From T3Sed10-241 sp036751905 (GTDB lineage: Bacteria; Bacteroidota; Bacteroidia; Flavobacteriales_D; Cryomorphaceae), in contig DAIOTP010000052.1 of NCBI GenBank assembly GCA_036751905.1, positions 1 through 20,470 on the forward strand: a stretch of DNA of 20,470 bases, written 5' to 3'. This document shows positions 9,401 through 15,435 of the stretch, piece by piece (within the stretch, counting starts at the first letter, position 1; each line of letters opens with the position of its first letter). The notes under the pieces were generated by a model. It ran no database searches and was not told the origin of the DNA. It saw nothing but the letters and a program-made list of their open reading frames with translations. Made by a program: the position numbers and the translations under genes.

Positions 9401-10291
9401 ATTGCTGTTGAGGGTAGTGGGCGGGGTGTCGCACACGCGGTCACCCTCCAAAGCACAGTTGTTCTCCGAACATGAGCCGCCCTGAAAAGTATGAAACAAA
9501 GCAAATGCATGCCCCAATTCGTGCGTAAGGGTGCGGTTGCGGTTGGTGTAGCTTTTCAGGTTACCAACGGTTCCGAATGCATTGTAAAGAATTACTGTCC
9601 CGTCTACAAGTGCAGTGGTTGGGAAATATGCGTAGCCTTGAATGCCTGCGCCTCCGTTGTTGTTTTCAATTTCAGTAACCACCCAAATATTGTAGTACTG
9701 TTGGTTGGGCCATCGGGATAGATTTTTAACACTGGTTTCGCTCGCTCCGGATCCATTTCCAGCGGTTATTCCCTGGTCGCAGTACAAGGGTACGCCACAA
9801 CCATTCACCCGCAATATTCCATCGGTGGGATTTCCGTCGGGGTCGCGTTGTGCCAGGCAAAACTCAACCCCTACATCCACACCGTTGCCATCGCCCCAGG
9901 TACCCGTCATTTTCCTAAAATCTTGGTTGAGACCATTGATGGCACTGTATACTTGGGCATCTGAAATATTTGGGCCGCTGCCCAATGCCTCCCCGCGGTG
10001 TATGATGTGCACAACCACCGGAATAGTCAGAATTTCATTGCTTCGAAAACCTTCTCCGGCCTCGTATTGCGCCACCATGTGGGCAAGGGACGACTCTCTG
10101 GCCAATTGCTCTTGTGCGTAAGCCGGATCGTTGATCAGGCGCCTTTCGTGAATCTGGGTGTGTGCACAGGGTTCTTCATTTGGGTTGCTGAATACAGCCG
10201 ACCCAAAATGCTTATGCGTTTGTCCTTGTAAACCAAAGACTCCCACAAATAATGAAAAGGAGAGCAGTACGAAGGATAGTTTGCTGTTCAT
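6452..10291 (-). CDS. Secreted M43 (pappalysin-type) zinc metalloprotease with PKD, SprB-like and T9SS sorting domains
   Basis: This 1279-residue protein starts with a signal peptide (1-24). The metzincin-type catalytic domain (about 85-345) carries the zinc motif HELGHAFALFH at 257-267 and a Met-turn NYMDY at 311-315, matching family M43, so it is probably active. A secreted beta region with a CYELQVFDSGNNG motif (about 463-565) and a PPPPP linker (572-576) follow. A PKD domain spans about 578-660. An aspartate-rich MopE/thrombospondin-3-like calcium-binding stretch with YADADGDGYG lies at 666-740. SprB-like repeats lie at 741-812 and 813-888, then three FN3-like modules starting at C905, C998 and C1100. 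The C-terminal T9SS type A sorting domain (1197-1279) has FLYPNP and ends LTKKLIVQ. It is inferred to be exported by the Por/Spr machinery and anchored or released at the surface. The FAS1 adhesin follows 312 bp downstream. Confidence 0.95.
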   Translation of the reverse strand: MNSKLSFVLLSFSLFVGVFGLQGQTHKHFGSAVFSNPNEEPCAHTQIHERRLINDPAYAQEQLARESSLAHMVAQYEAGEGFRSNEILTIPVVVHIIHRGEALGSGPNISDAQVYSAINGLNQDFRKMTGTWGDGNGVDVGVEFCLAQRDPDGNPTDGILRVNGCGVPLYCDQGITAGNGSGASETSVKNLSRWPNQQYYNIWVVTEIENNNGGAGIQGYAYFPTTALVDGTVILYNAFGTVGNLKSYTNRNRTLTHELGHAFALFHTFQGGSCSENNCALEGDRVCDTPPTTLNSNCSSPACGGNQQVENYMDYTSQLCKNTFTQGQKDRMRLSIINSRSNLMNSNGCVPINIVAADAAITEIKRPEGSSCSNLIAPLVVLTNAGAGPITSATIQYRTGTGTWQSQGWSGALAPGQSTNVQLAEFNGGWGSRNLQVRVQNPNGNPDANPANDQLTKTYNAVQNGNNLTLTLTLDNLGAQTTWRVVNQASDVMISGGPYTNFQNGQVHAIPICLVDGCYELQVFDSGNNGMCCFSGEGGFVFTDAQGSTLASGDAFGSQDITPFCVQTVVTPPPPPAPVANFTASATQLCAGAQTSFTNSATGQVDSYSWSFPGGTPGSSTQANPSNIAYANPGSYAVTLTVTNQGGSSTETKTNFITVLANQTWYADADGDGYGNPNVSTVSCTQPTGYVDNDMDCDDSNANDWNSCYDCAGVMNGNAYEDECGVCDSNPNNDCDPCLELQLTVVNSQNPSCHNSSDGSIGLSAQSYSGIHNISWNTGHTGPNLTGVGAGVYTATLTSGSCLTTASVTLTAPEPLNINFSNIQHVGCNELNTGAVTIQIAGGSPPYTIQALGQTINPGTFGNLAAGTYLVNVLDAKSCATQATLVIDQIPCDQLAATSVISSQCGADNLSFFNNILCTPVPSALAYRWELVSLSANDTLRFITSSPQFSAADIPEIVPQTQYTARVKGWRNDTASEFGQSCNLVFTIAPSMLIENDCGNTNLAAYGSISCTPVQNSTQYEFRFEHSITGERSYGYTGTNGLLALSSVTDLEAGTIYIADVRARYRGVWGHHGSSCMIAIEQAVVVPVDTIVPELPANICGNFEINVEKDTLTLQPINTASVYAIEFSGWPLNQPIEFQKSTNTFEAVIFANLPKGVTLHMRTRVMVNGNWNPWSAGCEMGFVTNTTDDDNNPENYSLNFFLYPNPVLRGQQVHLRMNGNWENVQLTLRNVAGVTLKRMRTSFTHMEIHSFELGTLETGVYFVTAVHGTSTLTKKLIVQ

Positions 10292-10407
10292 GTGCAGATA
10301 GCTTAGGCTACCGCACTTTTACTGCCTTCGCAACCCTCAGGTTACGTTGTTTCGATGAATGGGCCTCCAGCCTCTACAGGAAATTCGATGCTTGCGACCT
10401 GCATTGC
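10292..10407. other. Gap between reductase and protease genes
   Basis: This 116-bp spacer lies upstream of the M43 protease start. No TAnnTTTG core on the minus strand and no strong hairpin were found. Only a short imperfect palindrome, TAGCTTAGGCTA, lies near 10308-10319. The protease could be read through from the reductase gene or use a promoter I do not recognise. Confidence 0.4.
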
Positions 10408-11286
10408 TCAACTGCCCTTTTTCCCCCTAATCACTTGCTCAATGACATCCCACATGGGCTCAGGAACGGCTTCCAATTGGTTAAACTGTCCTGCGCCTTG
10501 AAGCCATTCACCGCCATCTATGGTTACCACTTCGCCGTTCACATAGGCGGCGAAATCGCTCATGAGATAACAAGCAAGGTCGGCAAGTTCCTTGTGCTCA
10601 CCAACGCGCCTTAAGGGAATGCGTTTTTCCATGCTGATTTTGTCCTTGAGTGGTTCGGGTACCAGCCTGTCCCAAGCTCCCTTGGTGGGAAATGGCCCGG
10701 GAGCAATGGCATTGAAACGGATGCCGTATTTGGCCCACTCCACTGCAAGGCTTCGGGTCATGGCTAGCACGCCTGCTTTGGCACAGGCTGAGGGCACCAC
10801 ATATCCGCTGCCAGTCCAGGCATAGGTGGTAACGATATTCAGTACGGTGCCTTTCTGTTTTTGGGCAATCCAGTGCTTGCCAAAAACCATGGTGCAGTTG
10901 ATGGTGCCTTTGAGCACAATATCAATCACTACGCCAAAAGCTTTAGGGCTGAGCCGTTCGGTAGGGCTAATGAAATTGCCCGCAGCATTGTTCAGGAGCC
11001 CATCAACGCTGCCAAATTTGTCGAGCGTTTTTTGCAAAAGCTCTTCCACTTCGTGTTCATTGCGTACATCGCAGGCTACCGCCAATACACTGGCACCGGT
11101 TGCTTCTGACATTTCGGCAGCGGTAGCTTCGAGTACCTCAATTTTTCGGCTGGTTATTACTACATTGGCTCCCAGCTGTGCGAAGGCGGTGGCCATGGAC
11201 TTGCCAAGGCCGGTTCCTCCTCCTGTTACTACAATGGTGCGGCCTTTAAAGGCATTATTTCTGAGCATGGGTTCTTGCTGTTCCAT
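10408..11286 (-). CDS. 2,4-dienoyl-CoA reductase, SDR family (DECR1 type)
   Basis: This 292-residue short-chain dehydrogenase/reductase would use NADPH to reduce 2,4-dienoyl-CoA esters, allowing beta-oxidation of unsaturated fatty acids in the cytoplasm. The Rossmann glycine motif TGGGTGLG lies at 21-28, CDVRN at 72-76 and NNAAGN at 99-104. The usual YxxxK is replaced by PSACAK, with Lys170 and Tyr155 fifteen residues apart; that is the arrangement of mammalian DECR1 (Tyr199/Lys214). The segment FNAIAPGPFPTKGAW (191-205) and the C-terminal IRGKKGS also resemble DECR1 closely. ATG at 11286 is chosen; Met7 is an alternative. It diverges from the gene at 11337. Related peroxisomal-type trans-2-enoyl reductases are less likely given the C terminus. 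Confidence 0.88.
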   Translation of the reverse strand: MEQQEPMLRNNAFKGRTIVVTGGGTGLGKSMATAFAQLGANVVITSRKIEVLEATAAEMSEATGASVLAVACDVRNEHEVEELLQKTLDKFGSVDGLLNNAAGNFISPTERLSPKAFGVVIDIVLKGTINCTMVFGKHWIAQKQKGTVLNIVTTYAWTGSGYVVPSACAKAGVLAMTRSLAVEWAKYGIRFNAIAPGPFPTKGAWDRLVPEPLKDKISMEKRIPLRRVGEHKELADLACYLMSDFAAYVNGEVVTIDGGEWLQGAGQFNQLEAVPEPMWDVIEQVIRGKKGS

Positions 11287-11303
11287 TATTTGGTCTAATT
11301 TTG
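11275..11303 (+). promoter_or_regulatory. Bacteroidota promoter for the 11337-12292 unit
   Basis: A perfect -7 core TAATTTTG (11296-11303) is preceded by TTG (11275-11277) with an 18-bp spacer, matching the Bacteroidota consensus TTG-N17-23-TAnnTTTG. Transcription would start near 11310. The -33 element lies within the first codons of the divergent reductase gene. Confidence 0.65.
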
Positions 11304-11336
11304 GTAGGCGCTAATGTAAGTATTAATCACCCTGAC

Positions 11337-11750
11337 TTGAAAATAGCATATCCAGCGAAAGTATTGTTGGCATGGTCTGAAGCCATTGGAGGCAACAAGC
11401 CAATAACTGAGTGGCTGATGCTGAATGGCTTCAAGGAACTGGGTATTTTTGTTTATGCCCTGCACAACAAAGACGATGCCCGGGCCTGGCTGCTTGAAAA
11501 TAAGCACCCCCATCTCATGGCCACCATCAACGCGGCCGAAGGCAATAAACAGGCTCTGGCATGGTTATACCGTTATGGATACGACGTACTTGCCAAAGTA
11601 GCGATGGCCGGTGATGGTGATGAAGAAGCATTTCGCGGATTGGTGGAAGAAGGACACCGCGAGATGGCCTTGATCGCCAAGAATATACACCAAGTGAAAG
11701 AGAGTATTGAGCGGGACAACAATGATATACACAAGATTTCGAAAGATTAA
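11337..11750 (+). CDS. Conserved-looking hypothetical protein (137 residues), TTG start
   Basis: I do not recognise a functional domain. The protein is small, cytoplasmic-looking and mostly helical. The core reads PAKVLLAWSEAIGG near the start, then ITEWLMLNGFKELGIF, HNKDDARAWLLEN, and a tail NNDIHKISKD. The repeated pattern of a short helix followed by a xNGY/xHP turn suggests a small helical-repeat fold (inference). The frame is open from a TTG at 11301, but that codon lies inside the -7 promoter core, so TTG at 11337 (giving MKIAYPAKVLL) is preferred; the first in-frame ATG is 27 codons further in. The gene is followed after 20 bp by the DUF2911 gene, probably co-transcribed. I recall similar uncharacterised proteins in other Bacteroidota, without a known role. 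Confidence 0.75.
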   Translation: MKIAYPAKVLLAWSEAIGGNKPITEWLMLNGFKELGIFVYALHNKDDARAWLLENKHPHLMATINAAEGNKQALAWLYRYGYDVLAKVAMAGDGDEEAFRGLVEEGHREMALIAKNIHQVKESIERDNNDIHKISKD

Positions 11751-11770
11751 CATCTAACAACAATTAACAA

Positions 11771-12292
11771 ATGAAAACTACACCATTTATCGGCATGCTC
11801 TTTTTGGTACTCGGCTTTGCCCTCGGCTCTAACCTGAGCGCCCAGGACAAAAAAGAACGAACCAGCCCTCCACGCAGCAGCACCGCGGTGGTAGGTGGCA
11901 CTGAAGTAACGGTAACCTATTCGGCCCCTTCGAAAAAAGATCGAACAGTTTTTGGGGAGCTTGTACCTTACGGCAAAGTATGGCGCACAGGTGCCAATGA
12001 GGCAAGCACCATCAGCCTCAACAACGACGTGAAGGTAGGAGGCACCCCAGTGAAAGCAGGAAAGTACGCGCTTCTCACTATTCCCGGTGAAGACAGCTGG
12101 GAGATCATTTTAAATGAAGTGTGGGACCAATGGGGCGCCTACAATTATGACGAAAGCAAGGACGTGGTCCGGTTCACTGCCCGAACCAACCAATTGAAAG
12201 AACCTGTAGAAGAGTTCACAATTGAAGTGAACAATGAAGGCAGGGTTGCTATTCGTTGGGATATGACTGCGGTCTATTTTGACATCAAGTAA
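11771..12292 (+). CDS. DUF2911 family secreted/periplasmic protein
   Basis: This 173-residue protein has a signal peptide (residues 1-25, ending SAQ) followed by one DUF2911 domain of typical length. The family signature is clear: VTVTYSAPSKKDRTVFGELV (46-65), VPYGKVWRTGANEAS (65-79), KAGKYALLTIPG (95-106) and WGAYNYDESKDVV (121-133). The biochemical function of DUF2911 is unknown; the protein is expected outside the inner membrane. The gene lies 20 bp behind the 137-residue protein and probably shares its promoter at 11275. It ends only 3 bp before the stop of the opposing lipoprotein gene, leaving no room for a private terminator. Confidence 0.9.
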   Translation: MKTTPFIGMLFLVLGFALGSNLSAQDKKERTSPPRSSTAVVGGTEVTVTYSAPSKKDRTVFGELVPYGKVWRTGANEASTISLNNDVKVGGTPVKAGKYALLTIPGEDSWEIILNEVWDQWGAYNYDESKDVVRFTARTNQLKEPVEEFTIEVNNEGRVAIRWDMTAVYFDIK

Positions 12293-12295
12293 AGC

Positions 12296-13243
12296 TCAAT
12301 CCTGGTATCTGAATTTCAAGCCCAAACTGTCCCGTAATCCTTCGTGCTCTTCCGCATTGAGTTGCCAATAAGGCGCCTTCATGGTGGATGTAAGCACAGC
12401 TGACGTTGTTTCGATGCGCCCTTGCTTGCGTTCAATCTTTTCGAGCCATGACCGGATCTGGAAAGGAAAGGCGTTCTCGCAAATCCACTCGACGGTGCGT
12501 CCCAATTGAGGGTAGGTGATGCGGTACACATAAAGTTCATTATTCTGATCATCAACCTGTAGGAGCAATATGGCATTGGCTTCATATGGCTGCACGTCCA
12601 CATGTTCAAGCCTAAGGAATTCCTGAGCGGGTATCATTTCTATTTCACCGAGAGGGAGCATTTGTGGATCAAGGCGCATGCGGGTCCACACGTCTTCTTC
12701 TAAATGGGCTATATCCATTTGAACCTGCTTGTCGCCAGGATTCTCAAAGTAGGAGCGAATCTCCCAATGTAGCTTTTTGTCACGGAGGTTGAGTTGGGCA
12801 AAACTCTGCCCACACCAATCCTGTGCACTGAAGGTGTATTTGAGCGTGTGTGGATACTTTTTGTAGTCAATGGGTGTAAATGTGCTGCCCATGATGCTGT
12901 AGTCGTAGATGCCGGTTTCAAACTTCTTGATTGAGTTTAGCTTTAGCACATTGGTTGATATTCCTGTGTTGTTTTCATCTTTTACCTGCCTGTCCGGCAA
13001 AAATGGCTCCGTGACGTACACCAGCACAAGGTCACCGTCCCTCGATTGTCCATACCGCGATTGCTTCAGTTCATAGCGGCTCAGTTCGGCCTCACCCTGA
13101 TACCAATAGCCGGCAAAGGCTTGCGGATCGCTGAGTACCGGTGCTTGATTTTGGAACGCGGGCTGGGCTTCGCATGCTGCAACTGCCGGCAGGAGGAGGC
13201 ATGCAATGGCGTATTTAACGCAGATTCGTGTTGTTTTCGACAT
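12296..13243 (-). CDS. Uncharacterised lipoprotein, last gene of AAA+/CPBP operon
   Basis: From ATG at 13243 this is a 315-residue protein with a basic N terminus (MSKTTR), a hydrophobic stretch and a plausible lipobox VAAC with the lipidated cysteine at 24. The frame is open further up to 13318, but that start would bury the signal peptide behind 25 basic residues. The mature part is soluble and beta-rich, with GYWYQGEAELSRYEL, LVYVTEPFLPDRQVK and KKFETGIYDYSIMGSTFTP. I believe similar Bacteroidota proteins exist, some carrying the misleading label 'septum formation inhibitor Maf'; the sequence shows no Maf nucleotide-pyrophosphatase motifs. Its first 29 bases overlap the end of the CPBP gene, pointing to translational coupling. 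Function unknown; an envelope role is inferred from the lipid anchor. Confidence 0.8.
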   Translation of the reverse strand: MSKTTRICVKYAIACLLLPAVAACEAQPAFQNQAPVLSDPQAFAGYWYQGEAELSRYELKQSRYGQSRDGDLVLVYVTEPFLPDRQVKDENNTGISTNVLKLNSIKKFETGIYDYSIMGSTFTPIDYKKYPHTLKYTFSAQDWCGQSFAQLNLRDKKLHWEIRSYFENPGDKQVQMDIAHLEEDVWTRMRLDPQMLPLGEIEMIPAQEFLRLEHVDVQPYEANAILLLQVDDQNNELYVYRITYPQLGRTVEWICENAFPFQIRSWLEKIERKQGRIETTSAVLTSTMKAPYWQLNAEEHEGLRDSLGLKFRYQD

Positions 13244-13856
13244 GCAGGTTGGTGGTTTCATGTATTGCTTCCATTTTTTCCGAAAAGGGTTCAAGTGAAG
13301 GTGTCTCCCTTTTGGCATAGACCGATAAAAAGTTAAAGAGAACCACGTCGATGGCCATATGCGCTGATGCAGCGGCCCAAATTCCCCACCATTCTGTAAG
13401 GTAGCCGAGCAATGCTATGGCCAAAGTCATATAAATACCGTACAAACTCAAGCGCCAGTTCATGGGGTTGAGGTAGCCGTGTATGGCCACAAAAATTATG
13501 GCGGTAATCCAAATACCAGCCAAAGGCTGTATGGCACCCCGAAACAGCAATTCCTCGCCGAAGCCCGCACAGAAGGAGAGAAAGTACACATGGCCCTGCT
13601 TGAGTCCCAGCCCAGCCATCAGCCGGCTGTAACGTGTGGCAACAGGTTCCAACACCTTGCGGGTTACCACCCACTTGGCTCCAAGGCCGAGCACAGTGCC
13701 GATGGCTCCACCAAGTCCGATTTGCAAAATGAAATTGAGCTCCGTGCGGAACATGGTGTCCATTACAGGCAAGCCAGCGATGTACAGTATACCTGCACCC
13801 AATAGCGGAAAGGCAATGAGGGTAGCCCAACCTGCTATGTGCAGCCTGCGCTTCAT
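13215..13856 (-). CDS. CPBP family (CAAX/Abi) intramembrane metalloprotease
   Basis: This 213-residue multi-pass membrane protein carries the three CPBP motifs: EELLFRG at 101-107 (the EExxxR motif), FVAIHG with His126, and SAHMAID with His166 and Asp170. About six hydrophobic segments span residues 8-28, 42-62, 90-110, 114-128, 137-153 and 157-178. The family includes Rce1-like type II CAAX proteases and many bacterial members of unknown substrate, some linked to bacteriocin immunity. The start codon overlaps the AAA+ gene stop (ATGA), and its end overlaps the lipoprotein start by 29 bp, so all three are likely one operon. A hydrophilic tail of about 35 residues follows the last helix. Confidence 0.9.
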   Translation of the reverse strand: MKRRLHIAGWATLIAFPLLGAGILYIAGLPVMDTMFRTELNFILQIGLGGAIGTVLGLGAKWVVTRKVLEPVATRYSRLMAGLGLKQGHVYFLSFCAGFGEELLFRGAIQPLAGIWITAIIFVAIHGYLNPMNWRLSLYGIYMTLAIALLGYLTEWWGIWAAASAHMAIDVVLFNFLSVYAKRETPSLEPFSEKMEAIHETTNLHVENNTNLR

Positions 13857-15352
13857 TGGCTGTAGTCGTCTTCTTCGAAATCGTCCATAGAGAATACGCT
13901 GCTAAACAAATCACTGAAGCTAAGGCCTTCCTCCAAAATATTTTTGCCGAGAAGGCTATGCTCCGCCAGGCCGTGAAGAACAAACTCCATGAGCAGGGTT
14001 TCATCATCCTTCTGAACTCCCGGACTGTACTTATTGACAAGTTTTTGCAAGCCCGGAACAGACAGAAGGGCTTTGCGGTGCTGTTCTTCAGTGAGATCAG
14101 CAGGCAGCTCAAGTTCATGTTTGCCAAACCAAGCAATCACTTGAGCGTAAGGATTGGGTTCGTTTTTCTTCTTTTTAAACAGCTCCGGGTCGGGGAAGTA
14201 CTGGGCAAAGGTGTTGCGCATGGCTTTGTTCATGAGCGCAAGAGCCACCTTCTTGGCGCCTTCCTGCTCTCCTTCATATACCAGCTCCACCTTACCGGTG
14301 ATCGCGGGAATGATGCCGAGCAGATCGCCCAGCCGTGCGCGGCCTTTTGGCTCAGCACTGTGGAGCAATCGGCGCTCGACGGTACTGACCAAATTTTCAA
14401 AAGCACTGATGGTAAGACGGGCCGAAACCCCACTCTTTTGGTCCACCAGTTCACTGTTGCGCGCGGCCACCGCGATTTCTTCAATGAGCTGGCCTACTAG
14501 CTGTGGTACCTCCACTACGTCAAGCTGCTCGGGGCTGAGGCGCGCCTCCTGTCGGGTGATCTTCGCCGAAATTTCGGTAGTGCGGGGGTAGTGGGTCAGT
14601 ATTTGGCTCTGTATGCGGTCTTTGAGTGGTGTGATGATGGAGCCCCTATTGGTATAATCTTCAGGATTGGCTGTGAATACAAACATGACATCAAGCGGCA
14701 GCCGCAGCTTGAAGCCACGTATTTGTATATCGCCTTCCTGCAAAATATTGAACAGCGACACCTGTATGCGGGGCTGCAGGTCGGGCAGCTCGTTGATGAC
14801 AAAGATGCCGCGATGGGCACGGGGTATAAGGCCGAAGTGTATCACACGCTCATCGCTGTAATCGAGCTTTAGGTTGGCCGCTTTGATGGGGTCGCTATCA
14901 CCGATGAGGTCGGCTACAGTTACATCGGGGGTGGCGAGTTTTTCGGTGTAGCGCTCTTCGCGGGGGAGCCAACCTATGGGCGTGGCATCACCGTGTTCGG
15001 CTATCAGATCGAGGGCATAGCGGGATATGGGCGCCATGGGATCATCATTGATGGGAGAGCCCTGTACTACCGGGATGTGCTCGTCGAGCAGTCCTATGAG
15101 TTGCCTTGCCATACGGGTTTTGGCCTGGCCCCGCAGGCCCAGAAAGTTGATGTTGTGGCGGGAAAGCAGGGCCCTTTCCACTTCGGGAAATACAGTGTGT
15201 TCATATCCCAAGACACCCTCAAAAACAGGCTCATTGTTGCGTATGCGTGCTATCAGGTTGCGGCGCAATTCGTCTTTCACGGAGGTAGGGCGGTAACCTG
15301 AGGCTTTCAGTTCGCCAAGGGTGCCTGGCATTGGTTTTTGTGACGCTGTCAT
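13853..15352 (-). CDS. MoxR/magnesium-chelatase-type AAA+ ATPase
   Basis: This protein has 499 residues from ATG at 15352. The frame is open to 15415, but the preferred promoter lies at 15404-15432, so the upstream starts would be untranscribed. The Walker A is GLRGQAKT (72-79). The Walker B region reads GIFVINELPDL (182-192), with Asn-Glu where most ATPases have Asp-Glu. Sensor-1 is TAN at 227-229, and the candidate arginine finger lies in LKDRI (243-247). A helical C-terminal domain ends in a very acidic tail (MDDFEEDDYSQ). Such ATPases remodel or chaperone partner complexes, commonly with a VWA-domain protein, but none is encoded in this operon; instead a CPBP protease (4-bp ATGA overlap) and a lipoprotein follow. 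Acting on the membrane partner is inference. Confidence 0.9.
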   Translation of the reverse strand: MTASQKPMPGTLGELKASGYRPTSVKDELRRNLIARIRNNEPVFEGVLGYEHTVFPEVERALLSRHNINFLGLRGQAKTRMARQLIGLLDEHIPVVQGSPINDDPMAPISRYALDLIAEHGDATPIGWLPREERYTEKLATPDVTVADLIGDSDPIKAANLKLDYSDERVIHFGLIPRAHRGIFVINELPDLQPRIQVSLFNILQEGDIQIRGFKLRLPLDVMFVFTANPEDYTNRGSIITPLKDRIQSQILTHYPRTTEISAKITRQEARLSPEQLDVVEVPQLVGQLIEEIAVAARNSELVDQKSGVSARLTISAFENLVSTVERRLLHSAEPKGRARLGDLLGIIPAITGKVELVYEGEQEGAKKVALALMNKAMRNTFAQYFPDPELFKKKKNEPNPYAQVIAWFGKHELELPADLTEEQHRKALLSVPGLQKLVNKYSPGVQKDDETLLMEFVLHGLAEHSLLGKNILEEGLSFSDLFSSVFSMDDFEEDDYSQ

Positions 15353-15369
15353 GTATGCAGTTATCTTTG
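15338..15369 (+). promoter_or_regulatory. Bacteroidota promoter for the apbE-like gene
   Basis: The -7 core TATCTTTG (15362-15369) matches TAnnTTTG exactly, with TTG at 15338-15340 and a 21-bp spacer. Transcription would begin near 15376, about 60 bases before the start codon. Confidence 0.6.
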
Positions 15370-15403
15370 CTGTTTGTGGAGCATTCCACCAACAGCACAA
15401 CAA

Positions 15404-15432
15404 CAAAGCTACCAAAATGCTTGTTGGGCCAA
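15404..15432 (-). promoter_or_regulatory. Bacteroidota promoter for the AAA+/CPBP/lipoprotein operon
   Basis: On the minus strand, TTG (15432-15430), an 18-bp spacer and TAGCTTTG (15411-15404) match the consensus exactly. Transcription would start near 15397, about 45 bases before ATG 15352. It faces away from the promoter at 15338-15369. Confidence 0.6.
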
Positions 15433-15435
15433 AAA

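Noticed and set aside
10756..10830. Apparent loss of the SDR catalytic Tyr (YxxxK absent) in the reductase
   Set aside because: The DECR1-type family uses Tyr and Lys fifteen residues apart; both are present (Tyr155, Lys170), so the enzyme is probably active.
12296..13318. Maf (septum formation inhibitor) function for the lipoprotein
   Set aside because: The label is attached to some similar proteins as I recall, but no Maf motif is visible and the protein is a predicted lipoprotein.
13333..14136. A 267-codon minus-strand frame overlapping the AAA+ and CPBP genes
   Set aside because: It is out of frame with two clearly recognised genes and its translation is rich in Cys, Trp, His and Arg without any motif.
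13856..14500. A 214-codon plus-strand frame antisense to the AAA+ gene
   Set aside because: The opposite strand encodes an intact AAA+ ATPase; the plus-strand translation shows no family motif.
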